NCBI GenBank assembly: GCA_023055355.1
Contig: JALJCS010000004.1
Location: forward strand, 28,796,744 to 28,860,743
Reading direction: 5' to 3'
DNA: 64,000 nucleotides
Source: Agelaius tricolor
Taxonomy: Eukaryota > Chordata > Aves > Passeriformes > Icteridae
Below, in pieces: positions 1 to 12,949 of this stretch. Every line of letters starts with the position of its first letter. Positions within the stretch are counted from its first letter, which is position 1. The position numbers and the translations under genes are program-made. The notes beneath the pieces are model-generated. The model had not been told where the DNA came from. It worked only from the letters and a program-made list of their open reading frames with translations, and ran no database searches.

Positions 1-770
1 GGCAACAATTTTTCAAAACAATTTATAGCATTGGGAATACTGCTATTTTTTCATCATATTCTACACACTGGTGTTACAAGAAATGTGTCATATATCTCTA
101 TTTCATATGATGTTATCATATGAAAGATCACACATTTCACACATCTTATCATATGAATTTTTATCCCCAGTTGAGCTCTGGGATGAGGCATGTTTGTTTA
201 TGTGTGATATGAATTTGGGCAGATTCTATCTGTTGATGCTAAGTTGATCTCAGTAGAGCTTTGTGCAGACATTCAAGCTGACTATTTTCATGCAGTTATT
301 TGCCTTGTGTTGAACATTAAAATTGCAGCTAAAACTGTTCAGTCATGTCCTAGGTGAAGCTTGGATAAAATATCTTGTTATGTCCATTATTTTTTAATAA
401 AAGTATACAGCTTTTACTCAAGATAAACTATTGCTTCTTTCACTAGAAATCAGAGTAATTATTGACAAGACCATAGTTTACTTCAATTTCTAGCAAAGAT
501 TGCCACATGTTGCAAGGTGATTTGCCTCTGGGAATATCTTTGTACATATTCTTTATAAAAAATTAGAAGTTCTTGTCTGCATGGAGGATACCCCAATATC
601 TCATGACTCCTATATCTGATTATGTAGTCTATTTGCCTGTAGGCTGACTAAGTCTTATTAAGTGTGAAAAGGTATCAATTTAATATGTAAAAAATAATTT
701 ATTAGTAGTATAATTAAAATATTGAAAGTCTAAATAAAATACTATTGCCAGATCAGATGTTACTATTATG
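1..770. other. AT-rich non-coding DNA with a nested inverted repeat
   Basis: No gene or recognisable transposon is visible. The one structural item is a nested inverted repeat at 80-138, listed separately. The rest is AT-rich with stops in all frames. Confidence 0.6.
80..138. repeat. Nested inverted repeat (hairpin)
   Basis: The inner arms 101-111 and 115-125 are perfect 11-bp reverse complements around a 3-base loop. The outer arms 80-88 and 130-138 (GAAATGTGT / ACACATTTC) are perfect 9-bp complements. An asymmetric bulge separates the two stems. The inner motif ATCATATGAA recurs once more just downstream near 149-158. The function is unknown. It could form a cruciform or simply be decayed palindromic DNA. 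Confidence 0.75.
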
Positions 771-774
771 CATA

Positions 775-1378
775 AGGAAAGAAAGTAAGTTTGCTGATGA
801 GACCAAACTGAGAGGTGCTGTTGACTCTTGGGCAACAAGAAGGGCAACAAGAAGGTTTGCAGAGGGATCTGGGTAGGTTGGAGCAGTACTGCATCCCACA
901 ATTTACAAGGATTTTAATATCTTCTAATATATCTAGAGGAGAGCAACAAAGCTCATGAAAAAGCTGGGAAACATGTCCTGCGAAGAATAGCTAAGGATTT
1001 TGCCTTGTCCAGTTTGTAGGAAAAGAGGCTCAGAGGTGACTTAATTTCTCTCTGCAGCTTCCTGAGGAGAAGTGGAGATGAAAGTTCTGACTCTTTTCTC
1101 TGGGATCCAATAATAAGACAAGTGGGGATGGTTTCAAACTGTGACAGGGGAATTTCAGACTGGACATTAGAAAGCAATTTTTTATCTAGAGAGTGGTCAA
1201 ATCCTGGAAAGCAGAGTGGTGGTTGATGTTGTGTCAGTATTTAGAGGTGTTTTGACAAGGCCCTTAGCAACAGGCTTCAACTTTGGATCAGCCTTGAAAT
1301 GGCTAAGGAGTTGAAGTAGATGTTTGTAGACCCCTTCTAACTAAAGTATTTTATTCTGCTCTAAAGAATAAACAAAAG
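775..1378 (+). mobile_element. CR1 LINE fragment, 3' part of ORF2 and tail
   Basis: CR1 is a non-LTR retrotransposon whose ORF2 encodes an endonuclease and a reverse transcriptase. From about 795 the sequence resembles the reverse-transcriptase segment coding for the ADDTKL-type motif (TTTGCTGATGAGACCAAACT). It then jumps, by internal deletion, at about 938 to the segment around AGGAGAGCAACAAAGCTC and runs through the C-terminal coding region. Recognisable there are GACTGGACATTAGAAAGCA and the stretch ending TAGACCCCTTCTAACT. It ends near 1378 in a decayed tail (ATTTTATTCTGCTCT) of the TTCTATTC type. Frameshifts and stops make it inactive. It faces the next CR1 tail to tail. Confidence 0.85.
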
Positions 1379-1404
1379 ATATATTACTAGAGGATATCTC
1401 TCCA

Positions 1405-2690
1405 TAATCACCATAGAATTATAAAACACCAGATTAGAAGGGGCCCTCAGAGATCATCTGGTCCAAACTTTCTTGTCAAAAGCGTCTAGACAAGATTGAG
1501 TAGCACCCGGTCCATCTGAATTTTAAGTGTCCAACGCTGTAGAATCTACCATTTCCCTGGAGAGAATACTCAGAAGTCTGATTGTTTTGAAAGAACTTTC
1601 CTCTTGCATATAATCAGATTATCCCTGGAAGTAACTTGTAACCATTACCCCATATCTTTTCCAAATGACTCCTTCTGAAAAGGGAGTCGTCAACTTCTTT
1701 GTAGTCACTCTAAATTTTCCTGAGTGGATGTTGTCAGGGCCCATCAATTTGCAGGGGTGAAGTTGCAGTAAAATTTACTCACCAATTCTTCCTTCAGTGA
1801 AGGTGGGTTTGTGTTTATTTCAACCTGGACTTTTGCTCCCTGGGTCGAGCAGTGCTGGTGCAGAGAGAGGTGAATGAAGTGCTCAGAACCTCTCCCTTTT
1901 CAGCATTTTGGTGACCTCTCTTGTTTAACAGAAGGATAGTATTTTCCTTCTGTTTCTGTTTGTCATTGAACAGTTTCTTGTAGTTTTTGATGTTTCTGGT
2001 CAATACCAGTTTTAGCCAAGCTTTTGCTTTTGTACCTGCATCTCTGCACACCTTGGAAACGCTCTTGTGTTTCTCAATGGGTCTTCATTTGTTTTGACAT
2101 TTTTGATATGCTTCTCTTTTGGTTGTGATCAGACTCAAAAGCTTGTAGCTCAGCCAAGGGGATCTCTTGCTCTGCCTACTTCCCTTATCTTAACGGGGAT
2201 TAACTGGTTTTTGCTTCCAGAAGTGCATTCTTGAAAAACTCTCAGTATTCACCAGCTCCTTTTTCCTCCAGGGAATCTTCCACAGAATACCTCCCAGCTG
2301 TGTTCTGAGCATGCTGAAGTTTGCTCTTCTAAAATCTTTGTCTTTAAAATCTTTAAAGTCTTGTGTGCTCCCTTCAACCCCAAGCTTCACAATACTGCTG
2401 CTAAGGCTATGACTAACCAAGATAATTGAATAACAGGTTTCCTTGGTTTGTGAGCAACAAGTCCAGCTGTGCCTCATTCCTTTTTGATACATCTAATTTT
2501 TGTATGAAGAAACAGTCCCATTTCAGGAACTGTCTGGATTTCATGTGAGCTGCTGTATTCTTCTTCCAACAAATGTCTGGGTGTGCCCTAAAGTGCCCTA
2601 TAAGAATCAAGTTCTCTTGATCCAAAGCTTGATAAGTTCTTTATAACCATAGAGTCTCCAGTACAATCTGAACCACTTTTCTTGTCATTT
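1405..2690 (-). mobile_element. CR1 LINE, truncated and degenerate (endonuclease to tail)
   Basis: Reading the minus strand, an endonuclease segment appears at about 2620-2410. It has the family motif HPDICWKKNTAAH (residues coded near 2583-2545) and then LLTNQGN. The usual GDFN motif reads GHFR, so the catalytic aspartate is lost. About 2400-2200 continues with a KDFRRANFSMLR-like segment. About 2050-1880 codes AKAWLKLVLTRNIKNYKKLF and then EKGEVLSTSF, matching the linker before the reverse transcriptase. About 1785-1690 reads GPDNIHSGKF, matching GPDEIHP of the family. The rest of the reverse transcriptase is missing, and the sequence runs to a typical 3' end at about 1411-1480. The frame is broken several times. 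The 5' boundary is only approximate. Confidence 0.85.
1940..2065. repeat. Copy A of a 126-bp direct repeat (CR1-derived)
   Basis: This part of the minus-strand CR1 recurs at 3209-3334 in the same orientation with about seven or eight substitutions by eye, roughly 94 percent identity. Copy A is embedded in the larger CR1. Confidence 0.85.
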
Positions 2691-2848
2691 ACTCCCTTTG
2701 CTCCTCTACACTCTATTATGCATCCCATTTCTAAACAGCCTCTGTTTTCATGCCAGCAAGCCGTCTTCACCAAATCATTATGAAAATCCCATAGATGTTA
2801 CATGCAGACTTCATGTATTTGTTATTAAACTCTATTTAAAATTATGGT

Positions 2849-2998
2849 CACAAAAAAAAAACCAACAAAACAGAACTAAACAAAACAACCCCCTTCCACA
2901 TGAACATACAAAAAGAGAAAAATCCCAAAGCAATCAATCAACCAAAAACCATCAAAAAACTCAACAAAACAAAACATCCAACTAAAACAAAACAGAGA
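2849..2998. repeat. A/C-rich low-complexity tract
   Basis: A stretch dominated by A with scattered C on the plus strand, with units such as AAAACCAACAAAACAG and CCAACTAAAACAAAAC. It yields a Lys/Asn/Gln/Thr-rich open frame that I do not consider a gene. Similar A/C islands, or T/G on the opposite strand, recur elsewhere in the window. Confidence 0.7.
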
Positions 2999-3204
2999 TG
3001 GGCAGGCCAGGAGAAAATATTATACCTAAACAAATTTAAGCACAACTTCAGGCAGCTGAAGGCTGTTTCAGACAAAGTGAGACTGATAAGCTTAATTTAT
3101 GAAAATTTGCAAAGTGACCATAATAACTGTGGTTGGCTACTGGCAGTAGTGAAGTTTTTATTTACTGCAGTGAGCATTGTTCAGTCTGTAAGTACTTGTC
3201 CTAG

Positions 3205-3345
3205 TCATTATTTTCCTTCTGTTTCTGCTTGTCATTGAGCAGTTTCTTGTAGTTTTTGACGTCTCTGGTCAATACCAGTTTTAGCCAAGCTTTTGCTTTT
3301 GTAACTGCATCTCTGCACTCCTTGGAAATGCTTTATTGAGAAAGA
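3205..3345 (-). mobile_element. Isolated CR1 fragment (copy B of the 126-bp repeat)
   Basis: Positions 3209-3334 match 1940-2065 at about 94 percent. On the minus strand they read as the CR1 ORF2 segment between endonuclease and reverse transcriptase (AKAWLKLVLT-like). No other CR1 sequence flanks it, so it is either a separate small CR1 remnant or a local duplication of copy A. Confidence 0.8.
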
Positions 3346-6300
3346 AATCATCTTCTCTATGCTGCCAGCTTTATCTATGTGATTTGTGAATATTGCAGAA
3401 CAGGACTTAGTGAAAAAAATCTATCTAGCTACTCATTAAATATGCATTATCTCTTACCTTAACTTCTTACATGTGAGACTTAAAAATGTCAGAACTGATA
3501 CAAACAGAAAAATTTACTCATTTAAAGCATTTTTAAATGTTTTACTTTGCTGACATAGCCACATTTACAATGAAAGGAAGTGTCACCTTCCCTTACCTCT
3601 GAAAATATGGTTTTTTATTAGGCTTTATATTTTGCATATTCTCTTCTGCAACTTTTCTCTAATTTGCTTTACTCAAATTCAGAAGTAAACATTTAAACGT
3701 AAAGAGTTGACAGTTAATTTCCTCTCAATGTAGGAGCAGGCACAAAAATTGTTTAGTTTTCACCTAAATTGGAATAAAACTATTATTGTTGGAATAAAAT
3801 ATGTACTAATTGTAGTAAAATTATTTGGATTTTCTAGAACAGAAAATAAGAGGAAACATTCTTGTCTCTATATCTCATCTCCCTCCATCTCCTTTTGACT
3901 CAAACCATAAATTAAATAGATAATAAAATCTAAAAGTGACATCCTCAGAAAGCTATTAGGTTTCTTATTTCTTTCCTTTCTGCTATTGACTTTTATTTTC
4001 ATATGTGAATAAATACATTATCCATAGCAGTATAGCTGCTGACTGAATTATTTCTAAAATAAGTCTGGTTCCTTCACTCAGGAATTTTTGCAGTAACTTA
4101 CAGGAAAGAAGTTCTGAATTAATTGTTAACGTTGCAAACATACAAACAGACATTTTACAAAAACAAAACCATTCTAGATTTTATCTGCGGTCAGTCCAAA
4201 CCTCCCAAACCATTATAATTTCATGATGTATGCCCTTTTTTTTTAAATTAGTTTAAGTCTAGTTTGCTGTTGTCTGTAAATAATTAGCATTCAAATAGTG
4301 TCAGTCAGATTGTCAAGCAGCCAACACGCACACAAACACATCACTGCTTATTACGGCAAAAATAATGTTTAAAACTTTAAAAGTTTTTTACTGCTTCAAA
4401 GCATTTTAGCAGTAAATACAACACCTGATCCCTCCATCTCTACATGTTTAGTGAAGTTGTGAAAAATTCAGCAATGCTCCAAAAGGGCAGCTAATGCATC
4501 TGGTTTTTTCATCTTGTGTTTGGAAGTCCCTTCTGAAATCTGTGTAAGACTTGTTCCAGACCTGGTGTGTTTCAGTTTTCCCCATGAAACTCAGTCCTTG
4601 TAGGGCAGATCACTTCAATGTTGATCTACTGTATCATCATTGAAAGAGCACGTGCAAACTGAACTTTTAGTTTGCAGTGAACCACAATGGATTTCTTAGA
4701 CAGATATACAGCTATTAACTTAGAATGGCAAATGTGGGCACTCATACTCAGCAAAAAGAAGACTGAGGAGTGATGACTAAATAATAGATTCATAATTACA
4801 CCTCCATTCACACATTTTGGCTTCACTGTCTGTAACCAACTCTTCAGACTGAAATTACAGTTTTTTCTCTCTTCACACCAGCTACTCTCCTCTGCTTCTC
4901 AAGGCTGCAAAGGACACATGGCCTGGAACCACCATGCATGTGAATTCATCTTAGACTCTATGTGCTTTTACGACTGTGAAAAAGTACAGGTAGCATATGT
5001 CTGTCTCCTGTCTGACCACAAAGGCTGTACACAGGTAGCTGGAAAGATAGCAGACATTCACACAAAATCATTGATAAAATAATTAAGAAGATTCCTGCTT
5101 TCATGTAATTGTTACTTTAAATGCAATTTCCTTTTTTAGTAGAGAACACATGGAAAAAATATGCTTCTATTAAATATGGCTGAACATAGAAGAGATGCTA
5201 GATGTATAGCTAGATGTAACTAATGAGAAGGGAATTCTTCAACTTGTATTTCCTTTGAAGTGTTTAAGGTAGTCCTTGTAGAGGGCAGGAGAATCAGAGG
5301 GAACAGAACACTGGCATTCTTCCCATCCTAATGGACAGCTGGATCATGATGGACAGGTTTCCAGCAGTAGTATGACATTTCTGGAGGATTTGTGTATGAC
5401 AGATGGGATACCACCTGCTGACAAATTGAAGGGGCTATATTAACATTATTGAAAAGAGGAAACTCTAAAACATGAGTAAATTAAGGGTGTCACATCTTTT
5501 GCTCCTAATATGTCAGGAAATATCAAGATTTATAAAGAGGTGAAACACAGAGGACAACTGACTCATTTGAAACTTATTCCAAAGTTTTGAATATGTAGAA
5601 TGTAAAGGATATTGGAGGTATGTATAGATTATTAGGCTGGACAAAGGTCTTTAAGGACAGATTGATCATAGCTGTCACTGTTAAACAAAATATGGATACA
5701 CCTGGCTCTATTACCTTCATGAAAAAGTAGCTTCTTCAACACACTTGCAGTATTGTAACTATATTACTACCTTTTTTAAGAAGTTCCCTGTCATGCAAGA
5801 GAATTTCTGTGCTTTTAGTTTCAGTTGTCATGTGAATGCATCCAGTGTAGAGTAACATTAAGCAACAAATTAAATTAATCTTAAAACTTTAGCCATTTGA
5901 TTACTGAAGATCTGTAGAGGAATTAAGTGCACTTTGAATTTACCTTTTTTGCAGTATTTAAATTATTTTTAAATGTTTATACAGAAAGGCTCCATCAGAA
6001 TGACTACAGAAGGCCAGCCTGCACATATACTTTGATTATGTAAGGCATAGTTCTAAATAATAAGAATTTCTACCTTCTATGTATGATTCCTCTTTTGTTT
6101 AAATACAGGTAAAAAAACCCCTCAAACATTTCTTTAAATGAGTAAAAACCATTGGTGAGGAACTAGCAGCAGCAGGTAATTTCTAAAACTGAAGGCAGTA
6201 TAAATTTTAGCCCATATGAAAGAAAACAGAAAAAAAAAATTAAAAAAAACCCCGATATGTAAAAGCAATGAGGAAGACTGGCAAATAGGAAGATAAGCCT

Positions 6301-9300
6301 TTTGGCAAAGAAATAGAAAGTTTAAAATTTAAATGTTTTGTTATCTAGAAAATAAGTGTTCAGTATTAATTCTAAGCTCCTAGAACTGCACGGCAAACTA
6401 CCTCTTATTCTCCATTTTGTATTCAATAGGCAAAATTTGTTCACTATTCAGTAGTGCTATGCCACATTTTGCCCATATTTCCCATAATGAATGTATCCCT
6501 CCTGTAAGAGGATTTTCACTGGAGACAGTGTTACTTGTTGCAGAACAAAGAACTTGTCAGCTCAGAAAGGATGTCCAAATTCTTTTCTATAGTATTAGGA
6601 AGAGTATTACATTTTTTTAAGGCTCCCTGCCCATGGAAGATGGGATAAGTAGCCAACCCATTAAACAGTAAAAAGGAGTGTTCTGTTTTAAGAATGAAGT
6701 CCTGCCTGTTTCAGGATTTTAAGGGCTGTAGCTGTAAACAATATCTTGTTTCACATTACTCAAAGTTATGGCAATGAATTTTTCTTTGGTCTATCCTTTT
6801 TTCCAGGTAAATTTGTACTAAAAATAGAAATCTGTTTCAGACAACATTGAAGTTAATTTCAAGCTTTTAGTATCATTTGTAGTGCAAAGATCATAAAAGC
6901 TTTGTTTTGTTTTATAGTATTTATTTATTCTTCTGTTGTTCTAAATAATTAAGATGTGTGAAAATTATAGTCACATAAGCAATAGTTCACAAACTACTGA
7001 CTAATTCATTGATTACTGCTGCTTTGAAATATGACTACCATTTCTGCTGACACTTACAAGTAAGATGATTTACGGACAACACTTTCCCAATTACATTATA
7101 ATGTATACCTTTATTTAAAAATCATATTACTATGTTAAACATATTAAATAGGCAATAGAATTCCTATCGCTTAGACCCAGATATTTATGTTATAGAAATT
7201 CACAGTTATTTAAATATTTATAAAATGAGAGTTGGGAGCAGCATTTTGAAAAGCAGTTAATAATGAACAGACATCAAGGGAGCCATCATTATAACAGCAA
7301 AATGCTGTGCAATTCCAATAACTTCCCTGGTGCAGAAGCAGGCCATCAAATTTAATTAAAAGCAGTCAAAAATAAACTGAAAAATTGAACTGCAAATGCC
7401 TATCCTTTGCCAGCAGCTGAAGGCAAAGAGAAAGAAAAGGGAGAACCTTGAAAGTAGTAATGAATTGATAAGCCTTTCTGCCTGCAACTTGCAATTTGTT
7501 CTGTCAGATTTTAGTATCAGTTAAACTAGATTAATAGAACAACCACTGTCTCTCCATCTTCAATCCTATGCCCAGTCCTTTTCTTATGGGTTTTGATGGT
7601 AAATGAAAGCCTGAGAGGGTCAAAATTTAAATTAAATTTCCTTGTTTGCTGATTTCTTTTATGTAATTCTGTCATGTACATTAGTCAGACACAGGCAAAA
7701 TAAAAACAATTTAGAGACAGAAATAAACATTTCTATTGAATGTGTTTTCTGGTTCTTCCAGATAGGTTTCATATCTTTTTATCCAACAAAGGTAGATATC
7801 ACCTGCAAAGTTCATCTGCCCCTACAGGCTCCCATGGGGTAATGAAAGATAAGGAGAATCATTTGCAATGTATGAGGACTAGCAAATTTATTGCTGCTTT
7901 ATATGCTCAGATTAATGTGGATATATTCAAACTGTACCACAAGGACAGAACCAATTTACTTTAGATCATTTTATTTTTTATAATAATAATGTTTTAATGA
8001 AGCTAAATCTTCCCTGCTGTGACCTTATTATGTTTTTTAACATCAGTGAGAAATAGATTACGTTGAATCGTAACAGAGCTCATGAAACAGCAGGAATTTG
8101 GAGGCAGAAGATCAATTATATTTTAGTGGTCAATACAGAATTAGAAGAGGCAAAACCAAGTAGATTCTGGGAAATAAACTGATGGAAAATAAAAAGTAGA
8201 TTACTTTCATGCCAATCAATATTACACACTACAATTTTTATAGGGGTTATGAAGACACAGTAATTTCCTAACACAGAAATTTCCACTCTAGTAGATATTT
8301 TAGGAGGATTGAAATTATCATAAAACAAAGCAAAATAAATAGAAAGTGTGATGTTAAAAGACTGCAAAAATTGATGGCAATATGACTGATTATTAATTCA
8401 CTCTTTGATAATAAATCAACTCATATAAAATTAAAAGAAGGGGCCTAAGTTATGAAATTTTTTGCATGCCATTCAATTTTCATCAGTTATCATAATTTGA
8501 AAGGTAAATGATAATTAATTCAAAATAGGAGTTAAACTTTTCCCTTATTCTAATTCCTCTCCATCATCAGTCAAAATTTGGGCTCCTGAGTACAGGAGTA
8601 AGCAAACTTTCAAGAAAGATTTGCCTATAATTTGCTAGATATTGAAAAAAAAATGCTCCTCAAATCACTTACTCTTGCTGAAATTCCTAGTTATTTTTGA
8701 TGATGTTATATTCAATTTTAGATAACCTTTACACTAAAATAATGTAAAAAAACTCTCCAAAAGACATGAAAGGAGAGTCTACTACCCTCACTTATATGAA
8801 AAACTCCTTATTTTATGCATTATGTAGGAAGACTTTCTTGGATGTCATGCAAAGCAATAAGAATAGTATTCATGTACAAGACTTCCTTGTACTTCTAATA
8901 TGAAGAAGGCCTGCATATTGTTAATGCATATTAATTATAATTCTTTAAACTTCTTCTGCATGATTCACAGTGAGACAGAAAATACTTACAGGCACATGGT
9001 ATTCCAAACAAGTGAGTGAAAGAATTACTTGATTTTCAAACCTTGAAGGGATTCTTTGCAATGAGGGTAGGATACCCCAGTACACTGTCAGCCTGATGTG
9101 GACACATTTGAGATTGCTCTGGTGCAGTCAGATGATAGAATAGTCAAAAATCTTGGAAATAAATACAGGAAATATACTAACTTCAGCCAGTCTGAATAGC
9201 ATTTTTTACCTGAGGTACTCAGACTGAAGAAATATCCAGCATGATGTTGGAACTGAATCTGAAGCAAATACGTGGCAAGGTTGGTCTATAATATTTGCTT

Positions 9301-12300
9301 GGCCACTAGCCCCATCTGGAAAACATGTCAGAGGATATGGATGTCCCCACATATCAGCTGCCTAAATCAGGACCTTTGAATTCTACAGAAAGAAGTAAAA
9401 TGGATACAATATGTCAGTAATCAGTGTTCTCACATTTATCCGTAAAGAGGACATCATCTTGACTTGCACTTATGGGAATAGGCAGAGTAATTCCCTTATG
9501 ACGTGACTCAGTGAAGCAGCTGCAGCTGTGTCTGTTCAATTTCTAGAAGGTTATCAAGAATTGGTTTGAGAGAAATGACTGGTGCATGCATTTTTCAGAT
9601 GGTTGGAAGGTCCCTATTATCAGAAGTCATTTATATCCATGAACATATAGTCAGGCTGTCACACCGATATGTGGTCACATTCAATCTGGAAAACAAAAGA
9701 GAGACTCTCAAAATCCCTCACCACTTTACAGAGTGAAATCCTAAATATAAACTTGGTATCCTTTGGCCTAGAGTGATCTTGCAAATACCTTCTCTCCTGG
9801 TGCAAGATAAGACATGAAAGGATAAAAAGGGATCACATATGCCATTCTGCTGTAAACCAAAACTCTTTTTTTGTCCAGGTGTGTTGCCAGTTCATTAAAA
9901 AAAAAAAAATTCACCTTAGAGAAGACTTAAAATACTTTTGAAATTAAATCTAAACAAAACAGAAGAATACAGAGCTTATATTTGAACAACAATTCAGTAT
10001 GGAAAATATTAATAGTCAATGCCTATGCAAAGATTGTACTTTTTAAGTGAATTTCAGTCTTATGTATATACCTTGGTTTTGTTTCTTCAAAGAAAATGTT
10101 TGACTATGGAAACTAAGTTAGCAGTAGGGAAAGTCAGGATAAAGATAGTGGAATTCTGCTTCTGGATAACACACCTCTTTTCATAAGTAGGAAGTCTTTT
10201 GATTTTTATTTGTTTTTCCTCTTCCTCCTTCTTTTTTTTTTTCTTAAATGAGAGATTTTTCTAAGCATAAATTTAAAATCAAGATCAGCTTTATCCCACA
10301 AGTCTCTGTAGTGCAAATCTGTGTCCAGAACTGCATAAAATCAATAAAATGTAAATACAACTTATAGAGAACATGTTGACTATATAACGCAGCTTTATTA
10401 TCAGTGGGGTGCTGACTCTAACACAATTAAATTGATTATTAGGTACTATTCTTTAATCAAAACAGCTTTTAAGTAATTTACCATCCAGTGCAATTTCATT
10501 CTTTCTTTGATCTTCTGCTTGATCAAGGGAACTTCTTCACTTGTACCTCATAGTTAACTAAGTTCAAGTCAGCTTTTTCAATGTGATTTAATTAAAAGAT
10601 ATGACCGTGTTTAAAATTTATCATATTAATGGGATTTTTTTGTAATAATTTTCTAGCTGAAATATTGTTTTTTACAACTACATACTGAAATGTCACAAAA
10701 AATATTATACTCCAGTATTTTCAAATAAATTTTAAAGGTCCAAGGAAGAAACAGTCTTTTTAAAACCACTTGCATGAGTACTTTAAAGCCTAGTTCAATA
10801 ATGTAGCAATAAGAATGCAAAATGATAGAAATTTTTCCCCTGGTTTATCAAAGTACTAAAAATGTTTGTAACTTAGAAAAAAAGAAAACCTGAATGTAAA
10901 CAAATTTGCAAGGACAGTGGTACCTGACAGTTTTGAATGATGAGCAAATTGATTCTAGGCAGCTTTGACTTTACAAACACTAACTAATCCTTGCCTTTCC
11001 CTTGATAAGAAAATGTTTGACACATCAATTAACATATAAATAAAAAATCTCGTTGAGGATTTTTCCTTTCATGTTACTGTTTCCTTCTGTAAATGTTGAA
11101 CTATTACCATACGTCACATACTGTTAAATTTCCATATTTTCAACTGAAAAATTGTTCCATTTATATTGAGCTAGTGCTAAAGACTGTCATTCAACCTGTA
11201 CCTTTGCATTCCAGTTTGAAGGCTATCTATATTATGATTAATTTGTATTAGCATATGATTTTATTACCTTTGTCCACCACATTGAAGATACATTTCTGAG
11301 GCCTCAGGTTTTTATGTGGTCATTTGTCTTGTCCCTCTCTTTACACAGATTATTATTAAAGATCTTAGAAAGCATCAAGTGATTTTCTTTTCTGTGCTGC
11401 AATAATCAGTGTGACAAAAATTAGTGTGCAATAATCAATAAAAATGACTTGTTGCATGACCAAAAAAATGTACAGATGCACAGAACAGGATGCATTCTGA
11501 CTTTTTCGTAGGATATTTAAAGAATTTTATTTGCAATTGCATTATGGTAGGATGTTATTATCCCAGATAATAATGAAATATATACTCTGAAATAGGTTTT
11601 TAAAAGGACTACAAGGGGAAAAGACACTTTTTCTGTATAATAGTGCTGGAAAAATAAATTGCTATAGTTTTTTAACTCATTTCTGTGTAACTGAAACCTG
11701 ATTGCCTCACTTTCTACATAGTCCGTACATACAACAAAGGAGTCCCAGGAAAGACATAAAATAAATACTTGTTTGGATGTTTGCTTGTGGGTTTTTTTTT
11801 AATCACAACTAATTAATAAAACCATTATTGTGACTGCATACTTTTCTCAGGATGGAAATAAATAATTTCCCAATTTACACTATTTATAAAACACATAATT
11901 ATCAAGAAAAAGAACATTAATGAATATTATTAATTAATAATATTTTTATTAATTTAATAGAAATTAACTTCCATTATGATTTTAGGTAGTATTTTTGCAA
12001 GGAAAAAGTAGAAAAGAACATAATTTGTTTTTATTATTTTAATAAAGCATATAGCTGGAAGGAAATTTCAGATACTACAGTTCTTCCAGGTAAATCAATG
12101 CTTTGTCAATTTATGTGTGTTTTGTTGTATTGGCTAATATTTTCAGATCATGAATTTTCTCCATTCATGGAAGAGTACCAAATATTATTTGCTATGCTAT
12201 CAAATTATCTGTGGTCTCACAGTAAATATTAATATTGTATTACATATAAAGGCTTGCTATTCTGTGTTCCCAAATACTTTTTTTCAACTTGTAAACAGTA

Positions 12301-12940
12301 AAAGTTACTGAGGTGTTCCCAGTAGTGAGAAGAGGCGATTTTCGGTTTAGGAACAGTGGGCAAGAAGAAATAAATCTCCAACTGTGACCAGTAAGTTCTT
12401 GAAAGTACTTCTTTCCAAGTTCTTTCAGATTCACTCTGCTATGGTTCCTCAGCAGGCTTACTTGAAGTGCCTGAAGCACAGACCTGATTGAAATTGAGGA
12501 AAAACCCTTGACCTGCTATTTTCTCCCCCATCTTGAAATGTTCTCTTGATAAAAAATGATTTCTAATCAAAATGGTTTAAATATTTTCTATTGTTACAGT
12601 TACTCAAAGTTTTCAGGCTCTTCCTTTGAAGGATTTGGTAAATCAATATTAGGTATAAGATTAACCCAGTTCAAAAACATTATTATAATTTAAGAGCAAT
12701 TAAACTGTAGATGCATTGGTAGGAGGAGAAAAATGAAGCAGAATATTAATTCTTGAATGAATCAAAATGCTGTTAACAAATAACAGTGAGAAAGCATAAT
12801 CAGTCAGTATCTTTGTCCCCCTAAACATCCACACCAGGGATTGCTGTATAAGTTTGAATAAAGATTCAGGGTGTAGTCAGTAGGGAACAGTTGAAGACTA
12901 CTTGAAAAAACCAGGCTTTTTCAAACATTTGACATATTTA
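3346..12940. other. Long AT-rich non-coding stretch
   Basis: About 9.6 kb with no gene, RNA gene or transposon that I can name. Open frames are short and show no domain. Local items are homopolymer A runs near 9898-9909 and a 22-bp palindrome at 11923-11944. The part around 7230-7520 is less repetitive and has the look of a conserved non-coding element, which cannot be shown from one sequence. Confidence 0.55.
11923..11944. repeat. Perfect 22-bp AT palindrome
   Basis: The 22 bases read the same on both strands, centred on TTAATTAA. The surrounding sequence is made of similar TAAT/ATTA units, so replication slippage in AT-rich DNA could have produced it. Confidence 0.8.
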
Positions 12941-12949
12941 CGCATTCAT

